From Candidatus Firestonebacteria bacterium RIFOXYD2_FULL_39_29 (GTDB taxonomy: Bacteria; Oederibacteriota; D2-FULL-39-29), in contig MFGV01000013.1 of NCBI GenBank assembly GCA_001778375.1, forward strand, positions 1 to 44,143: DNA of 44,143 bases, read 5' to 3'. Within the stretch, counting starts at the first letter, position 1. The number at the start of each line of letters is the position of its first letter. The notes beneath the pieces are model-generated. The model was not told the DNA's origin, ran no database searches, and worked only from the letters and a program-made list of their open reading frames with translations. Made by a program: the position numbers and the translations under genes. Below, one piece after another: positions 27,390-36,091 of the stretch.

Positions 27390-27433
27390 GTAAGTGGAAT
27401 ACTAAAGTTTGTAATCTCATCAAAAGATCCGCT
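27390..27433. repeat. TTGTATCAGTG-type dispersed repeat, partial copy
   Basis: AAGTGGAATACTAAAG is followed by TTGTAATCTCATCAAAAGAT and CCGC. The second part recurs almost unchanged at 41396-41420. It follows the MITE directly. Confidence 0.45.
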
Positions 27434-27479
27434 TATTAATATATAGCTCCTCTAATTTGGATATAAAAACGGAGAGTGA

Positions 27480-28256
27480 ATGAGAAAAAAATTATTGATC
27501 GCGGGAGCACTGTTTTTTTCGGTCACGCTCATCGTCTGGTTCTTCGTTTCAAAGAAAATAGAACCTGTAACAGTGGTTGAAGAAAAAAATGTAGTTGAAG
27601 AAAAACCTATAGAGGCTGTAAAACCGCTGCTTACCGGATTATTTGCGGAACATATCTTTAATGTCAAAGAAAAAAAACAGGTGTACAAAAATGTTATAAA
27701 TATTCGTAAAGAAAATAATATTTATTATTTCAACGGTGTAGTGATAAAAAAAGGGGAAAAGAATATAGTAACCGAAGCAAAACTAAATACGGATTTTGAA
27801 ACGCTGGAATGGAAATTTACTGACCCTAAAAAGGGCATAAAAGTGGCTGCTGTGAGAAAAGGGAATAAGATAATCCTGACAGGGACCTTTGACAAAAAGG
27901 AAAACAACAAAAAAGAAATAAATATAGATGAACGTAAATGGCTGCAGATTTATCAGCTGGGGATGATGAGATTTGCCGTTAAGGAAACAAAGGGAAAAAG
28001 TATTGAGTTTTGGTCTCTTAATCCTGATGATCCGGGAAATGTCATGGTGCTTGCTGCCGTCAAAGAGAATCAGGAAACTATTGAATTAAACGGAAAAACA
28101 ATAAAAACAGCAAGGCTGAAAATATGCCTTGCCGGTTTTCTTTCGTTTTTTTGGACGGGAGATTATTGGTTCAGGCTCTCCGACGGTTTTTTTGTCAGAG
28201 CAAAGGTCAGCGGAGATATTTTTGTGGAATTAAAAGAAGAAAAACAGAAGAAGTAA
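27480..28256 (+). CDS. Membrane-anchored paralogue of the 8090 protein (258 aa)
   Basis: The N-terminus is a single hydrophobic helix (residues 5-23) that may be a signal anchor, followed by a Val/Glu-rich linker (about 25-45) and a roughly 205-aa periplasmic domain. That domain is clearly homologous to the 8090-8755 product (TDFETLEWKFTDPKKGIKV, KENNKKEINIDER, KSIEFWSLNPDDPG, WTGDYWFRLSDGFF). GGAG lies just before the ATG. It precedes the DUF1540-cheD-kinase genes at short distances and may be the first gene of that unit. Function unknown. Confidence 0.72.
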   Translation: MRKKLLIAGALFFSVTLIVWFFVSKKIEPVTVVEEKNVVEEKPIEAVKPLLTGLFAEHIFNVKEKKQVYKNVINIRKENNIYYFNGVVIKKGEKNIVTEAKLNTDFETLEWKFTDPKKGIKVAAVRKGNKIILTGTFDKKENNKKEINIDERKWLQIYQLGMMRFAVKETKGKSIEFWSLNPDDPGNVMVLAAVKENQETIELNGKTIKTARLKICLAGFLSFFWTGDYWFRLSDGFFVRAKVSGDIFVELKEEKQKK

Positions 28257-28299
28257 GTATATCTGCTTAAAATATTAATTGGTATTTCCCGGAGGGATT

Positions 28300-28590
28300 A
28301 TGAAGGAAACAATGATAAAGGATTGTATCTTTGAAAGTTGTTCTTATAATGAAAATAAAAAGTGTCAGGCGTCCACCGTGAACGTAGGGGATGGGAATCA
28401 TCCCAGGTGTGATACTTTTGTAGCGGGTAAAATTAAAGTAAAAGGCGGGGACTCGAAAACGGCGGGCAGAGTAGGAGTTTGCAAGGTTAAAAAATGCTCT
28501 CATAATGTTTCTCTTAGATGTACCGCAGGGGTTATTGATATGGGCTTTCATGAAAAACATCCTGATTGCTTGACTTTTTATGCGGAATAA
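28300..28590 (+). CDS. DUF1540 double-domain cysteine-rich protein (96 aa)
   Basis: Two DUF1540 modules are visible: CIFESCSYNENKKCQAS...RCDTF (from about residue 9) and CKVKKCSHNVSLRCTAG...DCLTF (from about 62), each with four Cys spaced as in this family. The Cys arrangement suggests a small metal-binding fold, though the metal and role are not established. There is no signal peptide, so it is cytoplasmic. ATG 28300 has GGAGGG; an earlier ATG at 28279 has none. It is followed by a second gene of the same kind after 9 nt. Confidence 0.82.
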   Translation: MKETMIKDCIFESCSYNENKKCQASTVNVGDGNHPRCDTFVAGKIKVKGGDSKTAGRVGVCKVKKCSHNVSLRCTAGVIDMGFHEKHPDCLTFYAE

Positions 28591-28599
28591 GATAAAAAA

Positions 28600-28935
28600 A
28601 TGATAAGAAAAGAAAAATCACAGGACAGATGTAAAGATCTTGCCGGATCTATTGTAAAAGCCTGCAAGGTGGAAAGTTGTTCTTTCAATAGAAATTCCAG
28701 GTGCCACGCGCTGGCTATTACCATAGGGGACGGCAGCCGTCCCAGGTGCGATACTTTTGTGCAGGAGAAGGCTGAGGGTGGAATCGAAACAGAAACCGTA
28801 GTGGGCGCCTGTAAAGTTGCAAGCTGCGGGCATAATAAAAATCTTATCTGCAAAGCGAATTTCATTGATATTATCTTCCGTAATAAATACCCGCACTGCA
28901 ATACTTTTCAAACAAAATATTTGCTGAAAGTTTAA
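28600..28935 (+). CDS. DUF1540 double-domain cysteine-rich protein, tandem paralogue (111 aa)
   Basis: Again two DUF1540 modules: CKVESCSFNRNSRCHALAIT (from about residue 22) with RCDTF, and CKVASCGHNKNLICKAN (from about 71) with HCNTF. It is a tandem duplicate of the 28300 gene with a longer N-terminus. The ribosome site is poor, but it starts 9 nt after the previous stop, so re-initiation is likely. It precedes cheD by 21 nt. Four similar modules in two adjacent proteins suggest an origin by repeated duplication. Confidence 0.8.
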   Translation: MIRKEKSQDRCKDLAGSIVKACKVESCSFNRNSRCHALAITIGDGSRPRCDTFVQEKAEGGIETETVVGACKVASCGHNKNLICKANFIDIIFRNKYPHCNTFQTKYLLKV

Positions 28936-28956
28936 ACAAAAACAAAAGGCAGGATT

Positions 28957-29442
28957 ATGAAAAATGTAATTGATGTTGTAACCGGGAAGGTAAAGGTTGG
29001 CAGGAATAATACAATATTGATGTCAAGCGCTATCGGCTCCTGTGTTGCCGTTGTTGCGATAGATATAGAAAATAAAATTGGCGGAATTGCCCATGTTATG
29101 CTTCCCGGAGCCGCGCCGGTTAAAAAGGGGATGAAAACAAAATATGCTTTTAATGCTCTTGATGCTTTATTCAAAAATATGCTTATAAAGGGGGCCGTCT
29201 TAAATAAAATGCGGGTATTTATTGTGGGCGGCGCCAGTATGCTGGGGTTAAAGAAAAGCAAAGTCGGAGAAGATAATACAATATCTATCATTAAATATTT
29301 AAAAGAAAAAAGAATCCGGCTGTATAAAAAAAATGTCGGAGGTAATAAAAGAATGAGCGTCAGACTGGATATTAATAAAAAGATAGTATCTTTTAGTGAA
29401 GGCGGCGGGCCAAATAAAATACTTTGGAGAGGATCTCTATGA
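28957..29442 (+). CDS. cheD: CheD-like receptor glutamine deamidase
   Basis: CheD deamidates glutamines in chemoreceptors, and in some species docks with CheC. The 161-aa protein has the active-site Cys29 (IGSCVAV), His46 in GIAHVMLP, and the downstream features GGASMLG, EDNTISI and VGGNKRMSVRLD. AAAAGGCAGG precedes the start. No receptor, CheA, CheC or CheR gene is in the window. The stop overlaps the start of the giant multi-PAS kinase by 4 nt, so the kinase or its signalling partners are likely functional neighbours. It may modify non-motility targets here; that is inference. Confidence 0.88.
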   Translation: MKNVIDVVTGKVKVGRNNTILMSSAIGSCVAVVAIDIENKIGGIAHVMLPGAAPVKKGMKTKYAFNALDALFKNMLIKGAVLNKMRVFIVGGASMLGLKKSKVGEDNTISIIKYLKEKRIRLYKKNVGGNKRMSVRLDINKKIVSFSEGGGPNKILWRGSL

Positions 29443-32400
29443 AAAGGAAAAACAGTAAACACAGTATTGATTTAGCCGGGCAAAAACTAATAGATGTCAG
29501 ACAACATCTGCAGGATGAAAGAGATTATTCCGAGTCAATTATTGAGACTATCAGAAAGCCGCTTTTAGTCTTGGATAAGGATTTAAGGGTGGTCTCTGCC
29601 GGCAGGGCATTTTATGATACCTTTAAAGTGAAAGAAAAAGAAACAGAAGGAAAACTGATCTATAAATTGGGAAACGGACAATGGAATATTCCTGCCTTAA
29701 AAGTGCTTTTATCCAATGTGCTTTCCAAGAAAAGCGTCTTTCAGGATTATGAAATAGACCATGAGTTTAAAACAATCGGTAAAAAGCATATGATCTTGAA
29801 CGGCAGGGAAATAAAAAGGGGAAACGGCAAGAGCCGCTTAATCCTCCTTGCGATAGAAGATGTGACGGAAAAAAGAAAAGCTATGGAGACAATTAAAGCG
29901 TCTAACCAGGAGTTAACAGCGGCTAATCAGGAACTTTCAGCTCTGGAACAGGAGTTAAGATCCTCCAATCAACAGCTGAGGGCTCATGAGCAGCAGCAAA
30001 CAGCTCTCGAGCAGCAGTTAAAATCGTCCAATCAGCAGCTAACAGCGCATGAGCAGCAGTTAAAATCATCCAACCAGCAGCTAATAGCGGCCGAACAGCA
30101 CCTTAAAGATGAAAGAGATTACTCTGAATCTATTATAGGGACTATTAGAAAACCGCTTTTGGTCTTAGATAAAGATTTAAGAGTGGTCTCTGCCGGCAGA
30201 GCATTTTATGATACCTTTAAGGTCAAAGAAAAAGAGACGGAAGGAAAACTGATCTATAAATTGGGAAACGGACAATGGAATATTCCCGCCTTGAAAGTCC
30301 TTTTATCCAATGTGCTGTCCAAGAAAAGTGTCTTTCAGGATTATGAAATAGATCATGAGTTTCGGACGATCGGTAAAAAGCATATGATCTTGAATGGACG
30401 GGAATTAAAAAGAGGGGACGGCAAGAATCGTTTGATCCTCCTTGCGATAGAAGATGTGACGGAAAAAAGAAAAGCAATTGAAACAATTAAAGCGTCTAAC
30501 CAGGAGTTGACAGCGGCTAATCAGGAACTTTCAGCCCTGGAACAGGAGTTAAGATCCTCCAATCAGCAATTAATAGCTCACGAGCAGCAGCAAAAAGATG
30601 AAAGAGACTATGCGGAATCTATTATAGGAACTATTAGAGAGCCGCTTTTGATATTAGATAAGAATTTAAGGGTGGTCTCTGCCAGTAGATCTTTTTATAA
30701 TACCTTTAAGGTCAAAGAAAAAGAAACGGAAAAAAAGCTGGTTTACGAACTGGGAAACGGACAATGGAACATTCCTGCGTTAAAAACACTGCTCACCAAT
30801 ATACTTCCCAAAAAAAGCGTTTTTCAAAGTTATGAAATAGAACATGAATTTACAACAATCGGTAAAAAGAATATGATATTAAATGCCAGAGAGTTGAAAA
30901 GAGAGGGCAGTGAAGACCGTTTGATCTTGCTTGCCATAGAAGATGTTACAGAAAAAAGAAAAGCAATGGAAATAATTAAAGCAGCCGAACAGCAGATAAA
31001 ATATGAAAGAGATTATTCCGAATCCATTATAGGAACTATCAGAGAGCCTATTCTGGTATTAGACAGGGATTTAAGGGTGGTTTCCGCAAACCGGGCTTTT
31101 TACGGTACCTTCAAGGTAAAAGAAAAAGAAACAGAAGGAAATCTGGTTTATGAACTGGGAAACGGGCAATGGAATATACCTGCGCTAAAAACCCTTCTCA
31201 CCAATATACTGCCTAAGAAAAATATCTTTCAAGGTTATGAAATAGAGCATGAGTTCAAAACGATCGGCAAAAAGAACATGATCCTGAATGCCAGAGAATT
31301 AAAAAGAGGGGGCAGCGAAAACCGCTTGATCCTTCTTGCGATAGAAGATGTTACAGAAAAGAGAAAAGCTGAGGAGATAATTAAAGCATCCAACCAGCAG
31401 TTATTGGGCGCTAACCAGCGTTTAACAGCGATAGAACAGCAGTTAAAAGATGAAAGAGATTATGCGGAATCGATAATTGGAACAATCAGGGGACTACTTT
31501 TAGTTTTAGATAAGGATTTAAGGGTGGTATCCGCCAGCAGATCCTTCTATGAAAAATTTAAGGTAAAAGAAAAAGAGACGGAAGGAAAACTGGTATACAA
31601 GCTTGGAAACGGACAATGGAATATTCCGGCGCTCAAAACACTATTAACTAATATTTTACCCAAAAAGAGCATATTTCAAGATTATGCAATAGAGCATGAA
31701 TTCAAAACAATCGGCAAAAAGAATATGATACTAAATGCCAGGGAACTGAAAAGGGAAAATGGCAAAAACCGCTTGATACTGCTTGCTATAGAAGATATTA
31801 CGGAAACAAGAAAAGCAATGGAAATAATTAAAGCAGCTGAACAGCAGATAAAGTATGAACGGGATTATGCCGAATCAATAATAGGAACCATCAGGGAGCC
31901 GCTTTTAATATTAGACAAGGACTTAAGGGTGGTATCCGCCAGCAGATCCTTCTATGACACGTTTAAGGTAAAAGAAAAAGAGACAGAAGGAAAACTGGTA
32001 TACAAACTTGGAAACGGACAGTGGAATATTCCGGCGTTAAAAACTCTTCTTACCAATATACTTCCTAAGAAAAACATTTTTCAGGGTTATGAAATAGAGC
32101 ATGAATTTAAAACGATCGGTAAAAAGAATATGATCCTGAATGCCCGGGAGTTAAAAAGGGCTGATGGTGAAAGCCGGTTAATCCTGCTTGCCATAGAAGA
32201 TGTGACGGAAAAAAGAAAAGCAGGAGAAAAAATTAAAGCAGCCGAGGAAGAACTAAAAGAGGAGAGAGATTATGCTGAATCTATAATTGGAACTGTCAGG
32301 GAATCCCTCTTGGTGTTAGACAAGGACTTAAGGGTGGTATCCGCCAGCAGATCTTTCTATGACAAATTTAAAGTAAAAGAAAAAGAGACAGAAGGAAAGC

Positions 32401-35400
32401 TGGTATACGAACTGGGAAACGGACAATGGGATATTCCTGCGCTTAAAATACTTCTTACCAATATCCTGCCCAATAAAAATATATTTCAAGGTTATGAAAT
32501 AGAGCATGAATTTAAAACAATCGGTAAAAAGAATATGATTCTAAACGCCCGGGAGTTAAAAAGGGCTGATGGTGAAAGCCGCTTGATTCTGCTTGCCATA
32601 GAAGATGTGACAGAAAAAAGAAAAGCAGAGGAAATAATTAAAGCAGCTAACCAGAAATTGACAACAGCCAACCGGGAATTAACCGCCGCGGAACAGCAAA
32701 TAAAATACGAAAGAGATTATTCTGAATCAATTATAGGAACGATGAGAGAGCCCCTTCTGGTATTAGACAAGGATTTGAGAGTGGTCTCCGCCAACCGGGC
32801 TTTTTATGGGACCTTTAAGGTCAAAGAAAAAGAGACAGAAGGAAATCTGGTATACGAACTGGGAAACGGACAATGGAATATTCCTGCGCTTAAAGTACTG
32901 CTTACCAATATCCTGCCCAAGAAAAGTATCTTTCAAAGTTATGAAATAGAACATGAATTCAAAACAATCGGTAAAAAGAATATGATCCTGAATGCCCGGG
33001 AATTAAAAAGGGGGGGCAGTGAAAACCGCTTGATCTTACTTGCCATAGAAGATGTGACAGAAAAAAGAAAAGCAGGGGAAATAATTAAAGCAGCTAATCA
33101 AAAATTGACAAACACCAACCAGGAGTTGACAGCTATTGAACTGGAACTAAGAGCGTCTAACCGGCAATTAACAGAGATCGAGGAACAGCTAAAGGACGAA
33201 AGAGACTATGCGGAGTCAATTATTGGAACCATAAGGGAGCCTCTTTTAGTATTGGATAAGGATTTAAGGGTTGTATCTGCCAGCAGGTCTTTTTATGATA
33301 CGTTCAAGGTAAAAGCTAAAGAAACGGAAGGAAATCTTGTTTATAAGCTGGGAAATGAGCAATGGAATATTCCTGCCCTTAGAATACTACTTACCAATAT
33401 CCTGCCCGAGAAGAGTGTTTTTCAGGATTACGAAGTTGAACATGAATTTAAAACAATAGGCAAAAAGAACATGATTTTGAATGCAAAAGAATTAAAAAGT
33501 GAAAATCACAAAAATCGCTTGATCCTGCTCGCGATAGAAGATGTGACGGAAAAAAGGAAAGCAGAGGAAAAAGTTAAGGCGGCGGAGGTAATTAAAGCAG
33601 CAAACGAACAACTGATAGCGGCTAATAAGCAGCTTATGTCTACGGAACAGCAGCTCCGGACGTTTAACGAGCAATTAAAAGCCGGCGCGCAAAAGCTGCA
33701 GGAATCAGAATTAAAATATAGAACTCTGTTTGAAACCAGTGTTGACGGAATATTGATAGCTGAAATTGAAACAAGGAAATTAGTATACGCAAATCCGTCA
33801 ATTTGTAAAATGCTGGGCTACACAAAAGAAGAATTGGAAAATATGAGTATAACTGACATATATCCTAAAGACAATAATGACAATCTGAAAAACAATATTT
33901 CAAAATTTGGTTCTCAGAAAGAAGGTGTGGCCTTAGAAGCGGATATTCCCTGCTTGAAAAAGAATACGGAAATAGTCTATGTCGACATCAATGTTACTGT
34001 CGCCTCAATAGACGGGAAAGAATGTAATGTAGGTTTCTTTAGAGATGTGGTTATACGCAAAAAAGCCCAGGACGATCTAATTAAAAGTGATAATAAATAT
34101 CAGTATTTGATTGAAAACTTAAATGAAGGTGTATGGGTTATTGACAGGGACAACCTTACTACTTTTACAAATGAAAGAATGGCTAAAATGCTGGGCTACG
34201 AAGCAATAGAAATGATAGGAAAGTCATTTTTTTCATTTATGGACGCTGTCGGAATAAAAATAGCTAAAGAAAATATGGAAAGGCAGAAAAACGGAATAAA
34301 AGAACAACATGATTTTGAATTTCAAAAAAAAGACGGCAAAAAGATGTTTGCTGTATTGGAAACCGCGCCGATACTTGATGATGGCGGAAAATATAACGGC
34401 TCAATTGCGGGAGTTATTGATATAACAGACAGAAAAAAGCTTGAAGAGCAGCTGCTGCAGTCGCAAAAGATGGAATCTGTAGGTATTCTTGCGGGCGGGA
34501 TTGCCCACGATTTTAATAACTTACTTACTGCAATTAAAGGATATTCTGAACTGGCAAAAGAAAGTACGGCTAAGGATAATCCGATATATGATGATTTAAA
34601 CGAAATATGTCTTGCTGCTGACAGGGCTGCTGACCTGACGAGACAGGTACTTCTTTTTAGCAGAAAACAGCCGTTAAATCCGATAAATCTGAATTTAAAC
34701 AGGATAATAGATAATATGTCAAAAATGCTAAACCGTATAATCGGCGAGGATATCAGCATAAAAACGGATTTGCAGTTAAACTTGTGGAATACTAACTCGG
34801 ATGAAACAAAGATGGAGCAAATCATTATGAATCTGACGATAAACGGCCGTGATGCAATGAATAAGGGCGGGGTACTGACCATAAAAACAGAGAATGTTAT
34901 AGTAAGTAAAGAGTATTCCATGAATATAGCAGAATCATACCCGGGTAAATTTGTTAAATTATCAATTCAGGATAACGGAATGGGAATAAACAAAGAAGTT
35001 CTTCAGCATATTTTTGAACCATATTTTACTACAAAAGGTCTCGGAAAGGGTACCGGGCTTGGTCTATCCGTAGTCTACGGTATAGTGAAACAACATAACG
35101 GCTGGATAAATGTTTATAGTGAACCGGACCGTGGGACTATGTTTACAATATATCTGCCTTCTTCTTCTTCGGAAAAAAAAGGGGAAATAATAAAAGAAAA
35201 ATATAATCCCGATGATCTTGTCGGACACGGAGAAAGAATTTTGGTTGTTGAAGATGAGGTTGCAATTAGAAAATATTCCAGCCGGGTCCTTTTAAATAAC
35301 GGTTATACTGTGTTTTTGGCAGGGGATGTTAATGAAGCTCTTACCATCTTTGAAAAAGAAAAAAACAATATAAAAATGGTTTTAAGCGATGTTGTACTGC

Positions 35401-35603
35401 CTGATGGGACCGGAATTGACCTGGTTAACCGGCTTCTTTTAGAAAAACCCGAATTCAAAGTTATTCTTTGCAGCGGTTATCTTGATGACAGGTCGCAGCA
35501 GCAGTTAATTCATGGAAAAGGCCACAAGTTCCTTCATAAACCGTTTCAGTTAAATGAACTGCTTGTTGCGGTAAAAGAAACTCTGGCAGAGGGAAGTAAG
35601 TAA
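29439..35603 (+). CDS. Giant hybrid histidine kinase with eleven PAS domains (2054 aa)
   Basis: ATG 29439 follows GGAGAGGA and overlaps the cheD stop; a TTG at 29424 is less likely. Nine near-identical PAS modules begin with ERDYxESII at residues 27, 225, 388, 523, 672, 807, 942, 1091 and 1254. Two different PAS domains follow (from about 1425 and 1550), then HisKA with His1690 (GGIAHDFNN), HATPase_c (NGRDAMNKGG, DNGMGI, GKGTGLGLS), and a receiver with Asp1984 (SDVVLPDGTG). There is no signal peptide or membrane helix, so it is cytoplasmic. The PAS modules are joined by Gln/Leu-rich coiled coils whose lengths differ by whole heptads. The kinase is complete and likely active; the ligand is unknown. 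Confidence 0.92.
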   Translation: MKRKNSKHSIDLAGQKLIDVRQHLQDERDYSESIIETIRKPLLVLDKDLRVVSAGRAFYDTFKVKEKETEGKLIYKLGNGQWNIPALKVLLSNVLSKKSVFQDYEIDHEFKTIGKKHMILNGREIKRGNGKSRLILLAIEDVTEKRKAMETIKASNQELTAANQELSALEQELRSSNQQLRAHEQQQTALEQQLKSSNQQLTAHEQQLKSSNQQLIAAEQHLKDERDYSESIIGTIRKPLLVLDKDLRVVSAGRAFYDTFKVKEKETEGKLIYKLGNGQWNIPALKVLLSNVLSKKSVFQDYEIDHEFRTIGKKHMILNGRELKRGDGKNRLILLAIEDVTEKRKAIETIKASNQELTAANQELSALEQELRSSNQQLIAHEQQQKDERDYAESIIGTIREPLLILDKNLRVVSASRSFYNTFKVKEKETEKKLVYELGNGQWNIPALKTLLTNILPKKSVFQSYEIEHEFTTIGKKNMILNARELKREGSEDRLILLAIEDVTEKRKAMEIIKAAEQQIKYERDYSESIIGTIREPILVLDRDLRVVSANRAFYGTFKVKEKETEGNLVYELGNGQWNIPALKTLLTNILPKKNIFQGYEIEHEFKTIGKKNMILNARELKRGGSENRLILLAIEDVTEKRKAEEIIKASNQQLLGANQRLTAIEQQLKDERDYAESIIGTIRGLLLVLDKDLRVVSASRSFYEKFKVKEKETEGKLVYKLGNGQWNIPALKTLLTNILPKKSIFQDYAIEHEFKTIGKKNMILNARELKRENGKNRLILLAIEDITETRKAMEIIKAAEQQIKYERDYAESIIGTIREPLLILDKDLRVVSASRSFYDTFKVKEKETEGKLVYKLGNGQWNIPALKTLLTNILPKKNIFQGYEIEHEFKTIGKKNMILNARELKRADGESRLILLAIEDVTEKRKAGEKIKAAEEELKEERDYAESIIGTVRESLLVLDKDLRVVSASRSFYDKFKVKEKETEGKLVYELGNGQWDIPALKILLTNILPNKNIFQGYEIEHEFKTIGKKNMILNARELKRADGESRLILLAIEDVTEKRKAEEIIKAANQKLTTANRELTAAEQQIKYERDYSESIIGTMREPLLVLDKDLRVVSANRAFYGTFKVKEKETEGNLVYELGNGQWNIPALKVLLTNILPKKSIFQSYEIEHEFKTIGKKNMILNARELKRGGSENRLILLAIEDVTEKRKAGEIIKAANQKLTNTNQELTAIELELRASNRQLTEIEEQLKDERDYAESIIGTIREPLLVLDKDLRVVSASRSFYDTFKVKAKETEGNLVYKLGNEQWNIPALRILLTNILPEKSVFQDYEVEHEFKTIGKKNMILNAKELKSENHKNRLILLAIEDVTEKRKAEEKVKAAEVIKAANEQLIAANKQLMSTEQQLRTFNEQLKAGAQKLQESELKYRTLFETSVDGILIAEIETRKLVYANPSICKMLGYTKEELENMSITDIYPKDNNDNLKNNISKFGSQKEGVALEADIPCLKKNTEIVYVDINVTVASIDGKECNVGFFRDVVIRKKAQDDLIKSDNKYQYLIENLNEGVWVIDRDNLTTFTNERMAKMLGYEAIEMIGKSFFSFMDAVGIKIAKENMERQKNGIKEQHDFEFQKKDGKKMFAVLETAPILDDGGKYNGSIAGVIDITDRKKLEEQLLQSQKMESVGILAGGIAHDFNNLLTAIKGYSELAKESTAKDNPIYDDLNEICLAADRAADLTRQVLLFSRKQPLNPINLNLNRIIDNMSKMLNRIIGEDISIKTDLQLNLWNTNSDETKMEQIIMNLTINGRDAMNKGGVLTIKTENVIVSKEYSMNIAESYPGKFVKLSIQDNGMGINKEVLQHIFEPYFTTKGLGKGTGLGLSVVYGIVKQHNGWINVYSEPDRGTMFTIYLPSSSSEKKGEIIKEKYNPDDLVGHGERILVVEDEVAIRKYSSRVLLNNGYTVFLAGDVNEALTIFEKEKNNIKMVLSDVVLPDGTGIDLVNRLLLEKPEFKVILCSGYLDDRSQQQLIHGKGHKFLHKPFQLNELLVAVKETLAEGSK
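29517..33595 (+). repeat. Nine tandem PAS-coding repeats
   Basis: Repeat starts are at 29517, 30111, 30600, 31005, 31452, 31857, 32262, 32709 and 33198. Spacings are 594, 489, 405, 447, 405, 405, 447 and 489 nt. The shortest, 405, is the basic unit; the others are longer by 42, 84 or 189 nt, always a multiple of 21. DNA similarity is high in segments such as GGAAACGGACAATGGAATAT, so the array can expand or contract by recombination. Confidence 0.85.
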
Positions 35604-35833
35604 AGCAGGTACAGTAAGAACAGTAAATGAAGCAAAAGAAGAAAAAAAGCCTGCGAGCCGGTTTTTGGGCGAGACAGTCCCCCGCGCTTGCGCAGTGAGA
35701 CCTCGACTGTGGTCGGGTCCGCCAGGCTTAAGGGCGGAAAGAAAGTAAACGCATAAGTCTGTGGTGGGTTAAAAAGCTTCTTCCTCTCCCACCCCAAAAC
35801 CCAGTTCCTGGAACCCGTCATTCATTCCAAATA
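35604..35833. repeat. Repeat-rich intergenic region after the kinase gene
   Basis: A purine-rich AGCAGG/AGCAAA tract (35604-35650) follows the stop. A TCCGCC (35718-35723)/GGCGGA (35733-35738) stem-loop and short GC-rich palindromes follow. I see no gene on either strand. The region continues into the promoter element at 35834. Confidence 0.5.
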
Positions 35834-35896
35834 GCGAAAAATGTCTATTAAACAGGCAAAGTGCATGTTAATTAGCTTGCTGATAAAGTATATACT
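35834..35896 (+). promoter_or_regulatory. Shared promoter element, copy 5 (receiver operon)
   Basis: GCGAAAAATGTCTATTAAAC starts at 35834, followed by AGGCAAAG. TATACT (35891-35896) lies 48 nt after the G of GTC. The 28 bases from AATAGCGAAAAA through AACAGGCAAAGT are almost identical to copy 6 near 41943. The first gene starts about 195 nt downstream, so the leader is long and carries the palindromes at 35967-36052. Confidence 0.65.
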
Positions 35897-35966
35897 TACA
35901 TAAGGAACAAGTATCCGCCGCTTGGCCCGCCTATTGGCGAGGTCTCGATTAAGGCGGACGAGATCT

Positions 35967-36052
35967 CTCCAAAGTTTTGCTTTGGAGGACAAATGACAAA
36001 GTACGAAGTCAATATATTGAGGATAATCTTCCTAATATTGTAATTTGTCATT
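35967..36052. repeat. Stem-loop and ACGAATGACAA-type inverted repeat in the receiver leader
   Basis: CTCCAAAG (35967-35974) pairs with CTTTGGAG (35980-35987). Next, AATGACAAAGTAC (35992-36004) and GTAATTTGTCATT (36040-36052) are inverted at 12 of 13 positions around a smaller AGGA/TCCT hairpin. The second part is related to the larger element at 7253-7398. Confidence 0.5.
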
Positions 36053-36091
36053 CGTAATTCATATAATTTTTTTTAGAGGAGGGAGCATATT

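Noticed and set aside
27213-27446. 77-residue frame over the MITE
   Set aside because: It starts inside the inverted repeat and runs through non-coding repeats.
35700-36060. Cluster of short palindromes considered as a CRISPR array
   Set aside because: The repeats differ from one another, spacing is irregular and no spacers or cas genes are present.
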